In this document: piece by piece, positions 1-9,699 of the stretch
Position numbering within the stretch: the stretch's first letter is position 1
Layout: the number at the start of each line of letters is the position of its first letter
IMG/VR virus record: IMGVR_UViG_3300028423_001119
Location: 1 to 37,245 of that record
Source of the DNA: a virus
Length of the DNA stretch: 37,245 bases
Direction: 5' to 3' (one strand)
Position numbers and translations under genes: made by a program
The notes under the pieces: generated by a model
The model's database searches: none
Told to the model about the DNA's origin: nothing
Seen by the model: only the letters and a program-made list of their open reading frames with translations

Positions 1-15
1 GCTACCTTGTTATTA

Positions 16-933
16 TTATTTATCCAGTAGTTTTTCTACCATTGCACGGAGTTCTGCTATCTCTGCTGCTTGATCTTCAATCTGTGTTTGTTGCTCTTTA
101 AACGCTTCGATAAAGGCTCCTGCTAGGTTACCATAACTAACAGTTAATGTACCATCCTCCATTTCATTTACAACTTCTGGAAATGTTTCTTGTATCTCCT
201 GCGCAATAACACCTAAATGTACTCTATCTGGATCTTTGTTAGCTTCTATTCTAGTAAATGTAACACCACGTGATGCTAGAACTTTACTTAATGCGTTTTC
301 GACTGTTTTGATGTTGTCCTTAACACGTCTATCCGAATAAGCCGTGACTTCGCCCTGTGCTACAAAGTTACCATTAAAGTTCATATTAGCTACAGTTGAT
401 AAACCAGTAGTAACTCCGCCGGCAACATTCTGTCCGATTTCAAAGTTCATATTTGCGTTAGTAGTAGAATCTGTATTAACTTCGATCCTCGCAGCATTAC
501 CGTTTTGTTCTGGAGTACCGTTTTGGTGATTCCAAGTTACGTTAGCATTGCCATAACCGTCGTTAACGGTTAGTGCTACGCCTCCCGAACCGCGACCACT
601 AACAAGATCGCCATTAGTTGACATATCGCCTGTACCAGTATTACTGGAATTTAAGAAACCTGTGCTGTTAATGCTGTCCAGCGTATTAGCATTACCTGTA
701 ATATCTATTGCATACGATCCTGATAGTCTTGCACTAGGCACTGTGCCGCTGTCTAGATTGCTGGCATTTGTATAATAAGAACCATCAAATCCATCCAGCG
801 TATCAGCATCAATTCCGTCAATGAATCCTTCGTGATACACATTGTATTCAACACCGTTGGCAGTGTAGACCAGTCCTGTGGTGCCGCTTCTAATATCAAG
901 TCGTTCACCGGTTTGATCGTTTTCCAATCTCAA
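16..933 (-). CDS. Tail fibre C-terminal part with S74 self-cleaving chaperone domain (frame-shifted from upstream)
   Basis: This is the C-terminal end of the giant fibre encoded to its right. The first ~195 residues are Gly/Asn/Thr-rich beta-structured fibre sequence (SNLDSGTVPSARL, NANTLDSINSTG). Residues ~200-305 match the Peptidase_S74 intramolecular chaperone family: the SDRRVKDNI motif (Ser200, Lys205 as the expected catalytic pair), then GVIAQEIQ, FPEVV, a LTVSYGNL segment and a terminal coiled coil. In this family the domain trimerises the fibre tip and then cuts itself off just before the Ser. The reading frame is open but has no ribosome binding site, and its first codons overlap out of frame with the preceding fragment, so it should be read as the continuation of that gene after a frameshift near 935-947. 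Domain identity is firm. Whether the break is real or a sequence error cannot be told here. Confidence 0.85.
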   Translation of the reverse strand: MRLENDQTGERLDIRSGTTGLVYTANGVEYNVYHEGFIDGIDADTLDGFDGSYYTNASNLDSGTVPSARLSGSYAIDITGNANTLDSINSTGFLNSSNTGTGDMSTNGDLVSGRGSGGVALTVNDGYGNANVTWNHQNGTPEQNGNAARIEVNTDSTTNANMNFEIGQNVAGGVTTGLSTVANMNFNGNFVAQGEVTAYSDRRVKDNIKTVENALSKVLASRGVTFTRIEANKDPDRVHLGVIAQEIQETFPEVVNEMEDGTLTVSYGNLAGAFIEAFKEQQTQIEDQAAEIAELRAMVEKLLDK

Positions 934-1867
934 GCTGGCAGTGCAACATTTCGTTGCCTGCGTGATTCAGTGTAAGCAGTGCAGTCATTGTGTCAGCTGT
1001 ATCACTGCGCAAGAATTGTGTGCTGTTGAGATTGTCCAGTGTTTCTGCATCCACATTACTCAATCCACTGCCGTTGCCTGTGAATGTGCTTGTGCCAATG
1101 TTGATGTTGCCAAAGCCACTGCTGATACTGCCTTGATCAAGCTGTCCAGTGCCTGTGACATTGCTGTAAATACCACTTATTCTAGCATTGGGCACAGTGC
1201 CACTGTCTAGGTTGCTGGCATTGAGTTGATCAATGCCGCTGCCGTCTGCTGTGTTCAGTGAACCTGCATACAGTGCACCTGCAACACCTACGCCGCCGCT
1301 GATCCTCACTGAACCGCTGGTGGTACTGGTTGCTGCTGTGGTATCAGTGAATGTTTTGATACCACTCATGTTTTGATTGCCACCCAGTCGTGCGCCATCC
1401 ACTGTGCCAGTGGTCAGCTGACTGGCATTCAAGCTGGTTAGGCCACTGCCGTTTCCTGTGAAGCTGTTTGATCCAATGTTGATGTTGCCAAAGCCGCTGC
1501 TGATGCTGCCGCCAGTGAGCTGTCCTACTTCGGTGATATCTGTTTGGTGCTGTGTAATACTGCTGCTGCTGATTCTTGCATCGGGCACTGTGCCAGACGA
1601 CAGATTGCTGGCATTCAAATCAGTGATACCACTGCCGTTGCCTGAGAATATACTGCTGCCGATGTTGATGTTGCCAAAGCCACTGCTGATGCTGCCTGTG
1701 TTCAGTGTTCCTGTGCCAGTGATGTCCAGTTGATGCTGAGTAACATTGCTACTGACAACGCGAGCATCTGCCAGTGTGCCACTGGTCAAGAAATCTGCAC
1801 TGATATCGCCTAAGAAATTGTCTGCTACAACATCTTTGGCTACTCTTAATAGTATTGTTGATCGCAC
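905..1867 (-). CDS. Tail fibre middle fragment with near-identical repeats (frame-shifted continuation)
   Basis: This 320-residue frame continues the giant fibre ORF in another frame. Its first meaningful residues (KDVVADNFLGDISADFLTSG) run in register with where the upstream ORF turns into Arg/Cys-rich nonsense near 1840. It holds three close copies of a unit containing SSGFGNINIG, then FTGNGSGL, then LNASNL.SGTVP.ARIS, a pattern typical of trimeric phage fibre shafts. It has no credible start: the first possible codon is a GTG with no Shine-Dalgarno sequence. At its end the frame goes wrong again (last residues after GNEML), and the sense continues in the next fragment from about 935. The product is only made if the frame is restored. 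It could reflect sequencing indels, real decay, or recoding. Confidence 0.8.
   Translation of the reverse strand: MRSTILLRVAKDVVADNFLGDISADFLTSGTLADARVVSSNVTQHQLDITGTGTLNTGSISSGFGNINIGSSIFSGNGSGITDLNASNLSSGTVPDARISSSSITQHQTDITEVGQLTGGSISSGFGNINIGSNSFTGNGSGLTSLNASQLTTGTVDGARLGGNQNMSGIKTFTDTTAATSTTSGSVRISGGVGVAGALYAGSLNTADGSGIDQLNASNLDSGTVPNARISGIYSNVTGTGQLDQGSISSGFGNINIGTSTFTGNGSGLSNVDAETLDNLNSTQFLRSDTADTMTALLTLNHAGNEMLHCQLEIGKRSNR
1095..1696 (-). repeat. Three copies of a 38-bp direct repeat in the fibre tip
   Basis: Copies lie at about 1095-1132, 1473-1510 and 1659-1696. They share the plus-strand core ATGTTGATGTTGCCAAAGCC followed by CTGCTGAT and differ at only a few bases. They encode the SISSGFGNINIG motif. 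Conservation at DNA level within a protein repeat makes them substrates for recombination that could lengthen or shorten the fibre. Confidence 0.85.
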
Positions 1868-4800
1868 TTACAAACAGATCACCGTCGATATACATGTCAC
1901 CATTGGTGCGCAGATCCAATCTCACAATCATTTCTGGAACAGTTTGTCCGGCTGAGATTGCTGCTGCTTTGGTTTCACCTGCTACTATCTGTGTTGCAGC
2001 TTGACCAAATGCAATGTTGGTAGCATTATCCTTGAGTAGATTGAATGTGCCGGTTTCGTCTGTGTCGATGGTATTGCCGTTCACGTTGAGATTGCCATCC
2101 AGTGTTAGTTCACTGTTGGCAATGGTAAATGTGCCTGTGCTTGCACCCATGTTTATTGTGGTTGCTTCGCCAAATGCATTCACAGTGGTAGCACCTGTGT
2201 TTGCCAGTGTGAATGTGCCGCCGCTGACACTGAGATCACTCAATCCACCAATTTGCAAGTTACCAGATACACTGAGATCATTGTTGACAGTGGTTGTGCC
2301 TGTGCTTGCGCCGATGTTAACCGAAGTTGCGGCGCCTGCAAAGTTCACGGTAGTCGACACTGTGTTGAATACATCAAACACGCTGGTGTTTGATCTCACA
2401 CTGTTTGCAAAATTGGGCGCGTTGTTGAATACCAGTGATCCAGAGCCAGTTTCGTCTGATATAACTGCTGCAAGTTCCGAACTGGTAGTGCTGGCAAACT
2501 GATCAAGACCCTGTGTGCTCACGGCCAGTGTTCCGCTGGTTGGCATAGTAACATTGGTATTGCCCACAGTTGTCAGTGTCAGTGAATTTGAACCCGCTGT
2601 TTCAAAGTTGCCTGCAACAGTTATGGTTCTGCCGTTGTTGTTTACACCAGTGCCGCCGTACTCAGATGATATCACTGATGCTTGCCACACACCTGTGTTC
2701 AGTGTGCCAACTGCTTGCAAACTGCTGTTAACAACATTTGCGCCCAGTGTTGTGGAATTTAAAACACTGGCATCATTGATATAAAATGCTTTGCCGCTGG
2801 CCAAATTAAAGTCTTGACTGCTGTTCCAACTGTCTGTAATACTTTGATATTGCAATGAAGCATTTGCACCGTCCACAGTGATGCCTGCACCGTTGGCAGC
2901 GCTGGCATTGGTAGCCCCACTGGCTACCACAATGTTAAGATCGTCCACAGTCAAGCTTGTGCTGTTGATGGTTGTGGTGTCGCCGTTGACAGTGAGGTCA
3001 CCTTGCACTATGAGATCATGTCCAACAGTGGTTGCGCCGCCGCCGTCGCCGCCGGTGCCTATGTTAACAGTGGTTGCGCCGCCACCTATGTTCAGTGTGG
3101 TTGCTGTGGTGTTCAACAGATTGAATGTTGTTGAATTGGTAGTGAGTTCGCCACCGTCGATGTTCACATCACCGTCAATATCAAGATCATTGTTGACACT
3201 GGTAGTGCCTGTGCTTGCGCCGATGTCAACATCAGTAGCAGACCCAAAGGCTTGCACAGTTGTAGCATTGGTGTTCAGTAGACTAACAGTTGAAGCATCA
3301 GTGCTCAGTGTATCTGACACTTGCACTTCTCCTGTGAACACTGATTTGCCGCTGGTATCAATTCTCAATCTCTCAACGGAATTGTGCGAGTCTCTACCAC
3401 TGGTGCTGGTTTCCCCAGTGTTAACAACAAAGTCGCCGCCAGTGGCATTTCCTGTTCCTAATCCAGGTTCTATAGTGATGTCGCCGCCGGCGATGTCAGT
3501 GCCAACGCCGCTGGTGCCTTTGATAACAGCACTTGTGGGTGTGTCACTGGTTCCTGCATCGCCAAAAATCACACTGCGGTTTCTAATAACAATGGAGTTG
3601 TCAATGGTGATTGTGCCTGCAATCGGATCGTTAGGGTCTGCTGTAACACTTGCATCTGTTCTCACAGTAAAGCTGGTAGCCAAATCGTTTGCGCCGATCA
3701 CTGGATGCGAACCATCGAGATTTGCAACAGTGCTGCTGCTGATATTGATAGTATCGCCTTCAGCAACACCCAATGTTTTAGGTGTATAAGTGAATGTCAG
3801 CTCTGTTGCTGTGAGCAATGTTCCAGTTGTAGCATTGCTTAAGAATATAAATCCTTCATCAGTTATACCACTTACCACAGTGTTTGACGGTATACTGCTG
3901 CTGCCGGTGACTATCATGCCTGCAAGTATGCCTGTGGTGTCATCCAGCTCTACTTCAGTTTCGCCATTGTCAACTGGCTGCGCCACAGTGGCAGTTACAT
4001 TAGAAAAGTTCACAGTAACGTCTCTCGACGACGTGGCTTCGTAATTGTCAACGAAAGCAGTTAAACTTCTTGTTGCAGAATTGTTTCCTACTTTGACGTT
4101 TGTTGCGTCGCCGCCAATTTCAAGGCTGGTAACATTTTCATTGTAAACACTGCCGCTGCCTGTGCTTGATGATGTAAGTGCTGCTGAGCCAACGTCCAAT
4201 CCTTCTGCAAGATCCAGTGCAGTACCCCACTCAGGTGTGGTGCCGTTTGACTTGAGATAGCTGTTTGCTCTGCCGATGCCCAGTGTATTCAGTGTACCTG
4301 ACGTTTGTGCAAATATCAAGTCACCCACCGAATAAGTGCTGATGTTTGTGCCGCCGCGATTAACTGGAACCAATGAAGTTAAATTGCTAGGATTAAGGAA
4401 AAACTGACTGTCTAAACCGTCCAGTGTGCCAGCGTCAACAACACCGTCTTTGATGAATACTTCGCCGCTGCCGTTGTCGTTCACATTGAATTGTGTTTGC
4501 AGGAACCGTGACGTGCCCAGTGTTGAGAATGTTGCAAGAGAATCAAACTCTGCATTCACAATGCCAATGGACACTGGATCGCCAAAAAATTCGTTGTTTA
4601 AGCTGGATCCAGTTAACACCAGCGGGTTGTCAGTGGTGTTTTGTTTAGTAATTTTTTGCACCACTGGCTGGTAGCTGCTGTCTCCTCTGAGAAAAGTATC
4701 ACTGTTGGGTATGCCTGCACTGCCCAATCTCGATGGTGATATTGTGCCCGAGATGATGTTTTCTGCGTCAATATTGGTAACAGCTAGGCTGTTCCAGTTG

Positions 4801-7800
4801 TCTTTTATTCTGCTGGAAGTGTTGATTACACTGTTGATCTGAACATTGTTCTTGATAATATCAGCACTACCTATACCGGAACTGGTGATGTTCTGTGTGT
4901 TAACAACCAATCCATTGATGCTTGCTAGTGCGTCACTGCGCAAAGCGTGCAAAGTAAAACTGCTGGTAGTTACGCTGCCGATAAAGAATCTTCTACTGCT
5001 GACCACTGGTTCCCCGTCCACAGAAAACAATTCGTTGCTGGTGCTGCCGTCTTCGAGTGATTCAAATCTCAAAGCATCACCTGTGTTGAATCCGTGATTC
5101 AACACAACAAGACTATCGTCGGTGTCGTTGACTACAAATCTTGTGATATTGTGGTTGTTGTTGGCCGGAGTACTGGTGAATTCCACTATGTTAAGCAGGC
5201 TGTAATCTTCGTACAACTCAATTGTGCTGCTGTCTATTACCTGCACATAGTAAACATTGCCATTGATCAATCCTCCAATTGCAACATTGCCCAGCGAGTC
5301 GTATGTCACAGGGTCACCGTTGGTGAATTCATGATTTGCAATGCTAATTCTGTTGTCAGTGTAGTCTATATCACCGCCGCTGGCCAGTGTACCAGCAAGA
5401 AAGTTTTCGCTAGCAAAGTCGTTTAGGTTTATTTCTCTTGCATTTAGTACAGCAGTGTTGTCCTCTGCAAAGTCAAGACTGCTGGAACTGGCAATGAACA
5501 ACTCGCCGCCTAATATGTCCACATATGCGCGTTTTTCAATAGCAGCTACTTCAGTTTCAAACCCGCTGCCTGTGCCTCCTACGTCACTGCTGTTAACAGT
5601 TAATAGATCTCCCACTGAATATCCAGTGCCGCCAAAATTAATATCAATGTCAGTGATCTGTCCGGCAGTTACTGTTACATTGCCTGTGGCACCTGAGCCT
5701 GTACCAGTTGAGGATGCCAACGGCACATCTCTGTATACTTCTGTGCCGTTAGTGGGTGTATAACCAGATCCTCCTACCAGTTCGGCGTTGTTAACATTAA
5801 ACAGCACACCTATTCTAGTTTCAGTGATAGCACCTTGTGCATTACCGTCGGCACTGGTTACAATGGTTCTTGCAGTGCTGTTTGATACAGATTTTGTGCT
5901 TTCGTCGTTGCCTTCGTTAGCAATTGTAAATGAGGTAGCACTAAGAACACTGAGAACCAATCCATTGGTATTGTATGTCTGATCAGGTCCTACTAATACT
6001 TGCACATTGTTGTTTACATTGAGATTGTGAGCACCGCTAGTGGTTATTGTAGCAATATCATTTGTGCGCGAAACACTGGTTACATCAGCACTGGTAAACA
6101 CATAAGTATTATCGTTGTCCAATACCAAAAACTGACTGGTGTTGCTGCTGCGCAGGAAAAAGTTGTCAACGATTTCGCTGGATATACCTTTTTCAGTGAT
6201 GTTAACTCCTGTGTCAACACCATTGACAAAAATATTTCCAGCATCAACTTCCCATGGATCTCCTGTGCTGTCGTCGTTGGGATTCCATGCACCCTCAATG
6301 GTTGCTACCAACACATTGTTGCTGCTTATGTAGTCTCCTTTGGCATATCCTTCAGCACCTTCAACACCAGGCTGTGTAATAACATCACCATCTTCGGCAG
6401 TTATGTTGCCACTGAGAGTTAATTCCACTTGTTCATATTCTTCAGTGGCAATGTCACCGGCTTTGAGATTTGCTGGCGGAATGTCATCCACTTGTTCCAA
6501 TCTAGACAAGTAACCATCTGTGTTGGTGTTGGTAAACTGTCTAGTTGCTGGAATCAAATCTGGGTTTAATTGTCCGTTGACGTTCAGCTGCACAATAGCA
6601 CCCGGAACGGCTGCTGTTGACACAGATTTGTCTACAAAGCCGCCTAGCCTGTTTGCAATAAAGCTTCTCACTGCCAGCTGTGTTGGCAATCTCGAATCTG
6701 AAGAACCGCCTATTTCATCATCGCCGAGATTCACACTTGTGGATATTTCTTCAATTGCCACATCTGATAAACTCAGTCGCAGTGCATCCAATTCATCAAC
6801 CTGCACCTTGTTTCTAAAGGTAATGTTACCAGTTCTGTTGAATGCTGTAATGAAATCTCCAACCTTGAAGTCACCCAGTTCGTTTGTACCAGAAGAATAT
6901 ACTCTGCCTGGCAGTTCATTGAATTGTTCAAATTCTTCTTTGGTGTTGCCGCCGTTTTGTGGAAGAGCGTTGTAGTCTGTTCCAGAACCTGCATATTCCC
7001 AAGTGTGTGCAGAACTGTTTACAATACTGGGTCTATGGAACCATGCTTGATTCTCTGGCAAGTTGGATAGATTATCAAGGCTGCTGCTTCCGTCAGTTGC
7101 AGTTACACTGAATGTTGCAGTGCCAAGATCTGATCTTGATTCTACTTCGTTTACACCTATGCTGGTGTTGGCAGTGGAACTGTGGTCGCTGTTGATAATA
7201 CTGGTTTCGTCAAATTGTATTCTCAGTGTGCTGCTGCCCACAGTGACTTCTTCGATGCTGACCACTAGTCTGCGATCCTGTGGCTCCCATTGTACCACAA
7301 TAGCACTGTTGTTGTTTGAACCTGTGGTTCCTGATATTGCCCGGCCTGGAACAAAGTTATAATTTTCCGATCCTGATTCAAGAATTAGATTCTGGTACAC
7401 TTGATGCGATTGTAGAATTTCTTCTAGATAGAATTCAATAATATTACTTAAAAACTTGTGTGTGCCTGTGCTGTCATTGATAATATCAACATCAAAATCG
7501 CCAGATTCGTCAAATGTTAAACTGAATTCGTCGTCGCTGATGATTTTAACATAGTAGGTTTGTTCTGCATCCAATCCTAATATTGGATCATTGCTGTTTG
7601 GATCATACACAACAGCTTGACCATTGCTAAATCCGTGATCCAAGATTGTTATTGTGTCGCTCACTGTACTGACATCTGTGGCAGCATCAAATAGAGATTC
7701 TTGCGGAGTTGGTTTGAAGTCGTTGGTTATATCGCCTTCGCTGCTGACTTCTCGGGGTGCTGGCACATCGTTAGGATCATTTATTATAGTTGTTACAATA

Positions 7801-9593
7801 TTGAACCTACTGTTAACAAAATCTTGTACATCCACACTGGTATCTGTTATGTAACTGTTGGCTTCGCCGGCGGCATAATTTATTGCTTCAATGGTTTGCT
7901 CTTCTTCACCACTGATATTTGATTCACTGGAATCTCTTAGGTTTCTGTTGTAAAAAGAAAGTCCAAGGCTTCTGCTAAACCTGTTGCCTGTGTCCCAAGT
8001 GTCTTTTGCAGCAGCTTCCACTGCTAATAGTATTCTGTTTCTAAATTCTTCTTCATCGTAAACAAATCCTGCCCAAATACCTGTGGTTGCACCGGAAATT
8101 TGATTGTTTACATACACAATAGTATCGTCTGCAATTGTCTCTTTGTTTAACAACAACAAATCTCGTGCAATTTTGTAATCAGGTTTGCGGAATCTCAAAA
8201 CAAATTCTTCCACTGGTGCAGCTCGGTTTATGCCTGCAATTGTCAGTGTTTGCTGGCCGTCTGCTTCGCCAGTGGCTGTTACAAAACTTCTGTCAAACTG
8301 GAAAGCTTTGGGTGAAAAGCCACTGGCTCTCAGTGCATACAATCCAAAGTTTGTGGCAGAGTTGGTAATAGAACAGTATCCTCCGCTTTGACAGTAAACA
8401 CCGTTGAGTAGGAAAATTTCAAAACAGCTAACAATCTGTGCATATGCATCGTTGGTCAGTCGCCAAGCTGTACCGCCAAAGCTGAGAATAGTAAACGCAT
8501 TTGCAACCATTGATTTACCCTGTTCAGGCACAGCACCAATGGCAGGATTTTCAGCCTCAATTGGATATCGTGGCACATTAGGAGACTCAACTTTGCTACC
8601 ATCAATTTTAGCACCGTTGCCACCGAGGAAACTGATTATGGAACAGTTTTGAATATACGGTGATGTAGTAATAGTGGGTTTTGTAGCTGGCAGATTTGTA
8701 TAATCGTTGCGATCTGGAACATCTGTGGCCAGCGGGTCGTCAAAAGCCACAGCGTTGTCAAATTTAATCAGTGGAACAAAATTTTCGTCAACGCCGTCGC
8801 GGAATGTAAATTCACCAAAATATGATGCGTTTCTCACTCTCAGCATGTCAACATTGGCATTCTTTGGACGTATAATACATCCTCTAAGTCCATCACCTTT
8901 GATGACCACATTGTCTGGAACAATCACAGGATTGTCTTCAGGATAATCTCCCACAGCAACTTTGATGTTTATTCTAGTGCCGTTGGTTGTTCCGTCAGGA
9001 TTGTAAACAAGTTCCGAAGCCAGTTGACAGGCTCTTTTTACTGTGCGAACTGGTGCACTTTTACCGTCGTTGACATCGTCGCCTTGTTCAGCACTGACGT
9101 ATATAGCATTGCCGCCGAAAATGTCTGCATCGGTGAAATCCAACTCGCCTGTGCCATCTGTTTTTAGCAGTTGTCCAATTGTACCGCTGCTGGGCGGCAG
9201 TGTAAGCTGATACCCGTTGTCAAGCACATCTGGCGCTTTAACAGATACTCCGTCGTTGCCGCCAGCGGTCAATTCCTTAAATGTGAGAGACTTTGCGTCT
9301 TCAATTGTGGTGTTTTCGTTGATGTTGATTTCACTGTCAGTGACAATCATTTTGTCGTCGTTGTTTACTGTTACACTGACCTGTGCTGTTTCAGCAGTGC
9401 CAAGATCGTCTACTTGTACACTGGTATCGCCTTCGAACACTCTCTTGGTAATATCTTGTACTGTGTTGTCGTCGCGTAGTAGGTAAACTTTACCATCTGC
9501 TGTGTTCAGTGCTAATTCGCCTGAATCTAACTGTGATATCAGTGGCTGCTTGCCAGCCACACTGCTGCGCTTGTGCTTGATCTTGGTTGCCAT
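1749..9593 (-). CDS. Giant tail fibre protein, N-terminal 2600 residues (beta-helix start, repeat shaft)
   Basis: This is a very long fibre or adhesin-like virion protein. It begins MATKIKHKRSSVAG, then GELALNTADGKVYL, an N-terminal signature shared by many phage fibres. Residues ~150-450 look like a pectin-lyase-type right-handed beta-helix (YVSAEQGDDVNDGKSAPVRT, VPDNVVIKGDG, IVSCFEIF, GGYCSITNS), laid out like the start of the neighbouring 2829-residue protein. One helical repeat (around YDEEEFRNRILLAV) follows, then WEYAGSGTDYNALPQNGG, and a long shaft of beta repeats of the type NATTVQAFG, ATSVNIGASTGTTTVNNDL. ATG at 9593 has AGGAGA nine bases upstream and a late promoter at 9672-9679. 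The last ~35 residues are out-of-frame reading, so the true frame is lost near 1838. Its role is presumably host recognition; the receptor is unknown. Confidence 0.85.
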   Translation of the reverse strand: MATKIKHKRSSVAGKQPLISQLDSGELALNTADGKVYLLRDDNTVQDITKRVFEGDTSVQVDDLGTAETAQVSVTVNNDDKMIVTDSEININENTTIEDAKSLTFKELTAGGNDGVSVKAPDVLDNGYQLTLPPSSGTIGQLLKTDGTGELDFTDADIFGGNAIYVSAEQGDDVNDGKSAPVRTVKRACQLASELVYNPDGTTNGTRINIKVAVGDYPEDNPVIVPDNVVIKGDGLRGCIIRPKNANVDMLRVRNASYFGEFTFRDGVDENFVPLIKFDNAVAFDDPLATDVPDRNDYTNLPATKPTITTSPYIQNCSIISFLGGNGAKIDGSKVESPNVPRYPIEAENPAIGAVPEQGKSMVANAFTILSFGGTAWRLTNDAYAQIVSCFEIFLLNGVYCQSGGYCSITNSATNFGLYALRASGFSPKAFQFDRSFVTATGEADGQQTLTIAGINRAAPVEEFVLRFRKPDYKIARDLLLLNKETIADDTIVYVNNQISGATTGIWAGFVYDEEEFRNRILLAVEAAAKDTWDTGNRFSRSLGLSFYNRNLRDSSESNISGEEEQTIEAINYAAGEANSYITDTSVDVQDFVNSRFNIVTTIINDPNDVPAPREVSSEGDITNDFKPTPQESLFDAATDVSTVSDTITILDHGFSNGQAVVYDPNSNDPILGLDAEQTYYVKIISDDEFSLTFDESGDFDVDIINDSTGTHKFLSNIIEFYLEEILQSHQVYQNLILESGSENYNFVPGRAISGTTGSNNNSAIVVQWEPQDRRLVVSIEEVTVGSSTLRIQFDETSIINSDHSSTANTSIGVNEVESRSDLGTATFSVTATDGSSSLDNLSNLPENQAWFHRPSIVNSSAHTWEYAGSGTDYNALPQNGGNTKEEFEQFNELPGRVYSSGTNELGDFKVGDFITAFNRTGNITFRNKVQVDELDALRLSLSDVAIEEISTSVNLGDDEIGGSSDSRLPTQLAVRSFIANRLGGFVDKSVSTAAVPGAIVQLNVNGQLNPDLIPATRQFTNTNTDGYLSRLEQVDDIPPANLKAGDIATEEYEQVELTLSGNITAEDGDVITQPGVEGAEGYAKGDYISSNNVLVATIEGAWNPNDDSTGDPWEVDAGNIFVNGVDTGVNITEKGISSEIVDNFFLRSSNTSQFLVLDNDNTYVFTSADVTSVSRTNDIATITTSGAHNLNVNNNVQVLVGPDQTYNTNGLVLSVLSATSFTIANEGNDESTKSVSNSTARTIVTSADGNAQGAITETRIGVLFNVNNAELVGGSGYTPTNGTEVYRDVPLASSTGTGSGATGNVTVTAGQITDIDINFGGTGYSVGDLLTVNSSDVGGTGSGFETEVAAIEKRAYVDILGGELFIASSSSLDFAEDNTAVLNAREINLNDFASENFLAGTLASGGDIDYTDNRISIANHEFTNGDPVTYDSLGNVAIGGLINGNVYYVQVIDSSTIELYEDYSLLNIVEFTSTPANNNHNITRFVVNDTDDSLVVLNHGFNTGDALRFESLEDGSTSNELFSVDGEPVVSSRRFFIGSVTTSSFTLHALRSDALASINGLVVNTQNITSSGIGSADIIKNNVQINSVINTSSRIKDNWNSLAVTNIDAENIISGTISPSRLGSAGIPNSDTFLRGDSSYQPVVQKITKQNTTDNPLVLTGSSLNNEFFGDPVSIGIVNAEFDSLATFSTLGTSRFLQTQFNVNDNGSGEVFIKDGVVDAGTLDGLDSQFFLNPSNLTSLVPVNRGGTNISTYSVGDLIFAQTSGTLNTLGIGRANSYLKSNGTTPEWGTALDLAEGLDVGSAALTSSSTGSGSVYNENVTSLEIGGDATNVKVGNNSATRSLTAFVDNYEATSSRDVTVNFSNVTATVAQPVDNGETEVELDDTTGILAGMIVTGSSSIPSNTVVSGITDEGFIFLSNATTGTLLTATELTFTYTPKTLGVAEGDTINISSSTVANLDGSHPVIGANDLATSFTVRTDASVTADPNDPIAGTITIDNSIVIRNRSVIFGDAGTSDTPTSAVIKGTSGVGTDIAGGDITIEPGLGTGNATGGDFVVNTGETSTSGRDSHNSVERLRIDTSGKSVFTGEVQVSDTLSTDASTVSLLNTNATTVQAFGSATDVDIGASTGTTSVNNDLDIDGDVNIDGGELTTNSTTFNLLNTTATTLNIGGGATTVNIGTGGDGGGATTVGHDLIVQGDLTVNGDTTTINSTSLTVDDLNIVVASGATNASAANGAGITVDGANASLQYQSITDSWNSSQDFNLASGKAFYINDASVLNSTTLGANVVNSSLQAVGTLNTGVWQASVISSEYGGTGVNNNGRTITVAGNFETAGSNSLTLTTVGNTNVTMPTSGTLAVSTQGLDQFASTTSSELAAVISDETGSGSLVFNNAPNFANSVRSNTSVFDVFNTVSTTVNFAGAATSVNIGASTGTTTVNNDLSVSGNLQIGGLSDLSVSGGTFTLANTGATTVNAFGEATTINMGASTGTFTIANSELTLDGNLNVNGNTIDTDETGTFNLLKDNATNIAFGQAATQIVAGETKAAAISAGQTVPEMIVRLDLRTNGDMYIDGDLFVSAINNTIKSSQRCCSRQFLRRYQCRFLDQWHTGRCSRCQ

Positions 9594-9648
9594 AAGGCAT
9601 ATCTCCTAATTAGGTACGGGTCAGGTCATAAAAGACGCCCAATGTTAA

Positions 9649-9664
9649 AACGATAGCAATCGTT
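9649..9664 (-). other. Small hairpin in the fibre mRNA leader
   Basis: AACGAT and ATCGTT form a 6-bp stem around a 4-base loop, followed on the minus strand by TTTT. It lies just downstream of the late promoter box at 9672-9679, so it would sit at or near the 5' end of the fibre mRNA. It could stabilise the leader or end read-through transcripts from the 2829-residue gene. Confidence 0.45.
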
Positions 9665-9671
9665 ATAAGTT

Positions 9672-9679
9672 TATTTATC
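9672..9679 (-). promoter_or_regulatory. T4-type late promoter box (GATAAATA)
   Basis: The minus strand reads GATAAATA, one base from the T4 late consensus TATAAATA. It lies in the 106-bp gap between the two giant fibre genes, about 80 bp upstream of the ATG at 9593. The spacing leaves a leader of roughly 65-70 bases with an AGGAGA ribosome site. Confidence 0.65.
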
Positions 9680-9699
9680 TTTGAAAATGGCAGTATCTT

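Noticed and set aside
905-1867. Programmed frameshifting as the explanation for the fibre breaks
   Set aside because: I find no slippery heptamer in phase and no fitting stem at 935-947 or 1838. Simple one-base changes explain both.
2014-4044. Long plus-strand open frames inside the giant fibre gene (also across 9700-18189)
   Set aside because: They are mirror frames of a Thr/Ser/Asn/Gly-rich gene whose codon bias rarely makes antisense stops. They have no ribosome sites, and their Val/Leu/Pro-rich translations match no family pattern.
6080-6298. Minus-strand 72-codon frame inside the fibre gene
   Set aside because: It lies in another frame of the same strand, fully inside the 2614-residue ORF, with no ribosome site.
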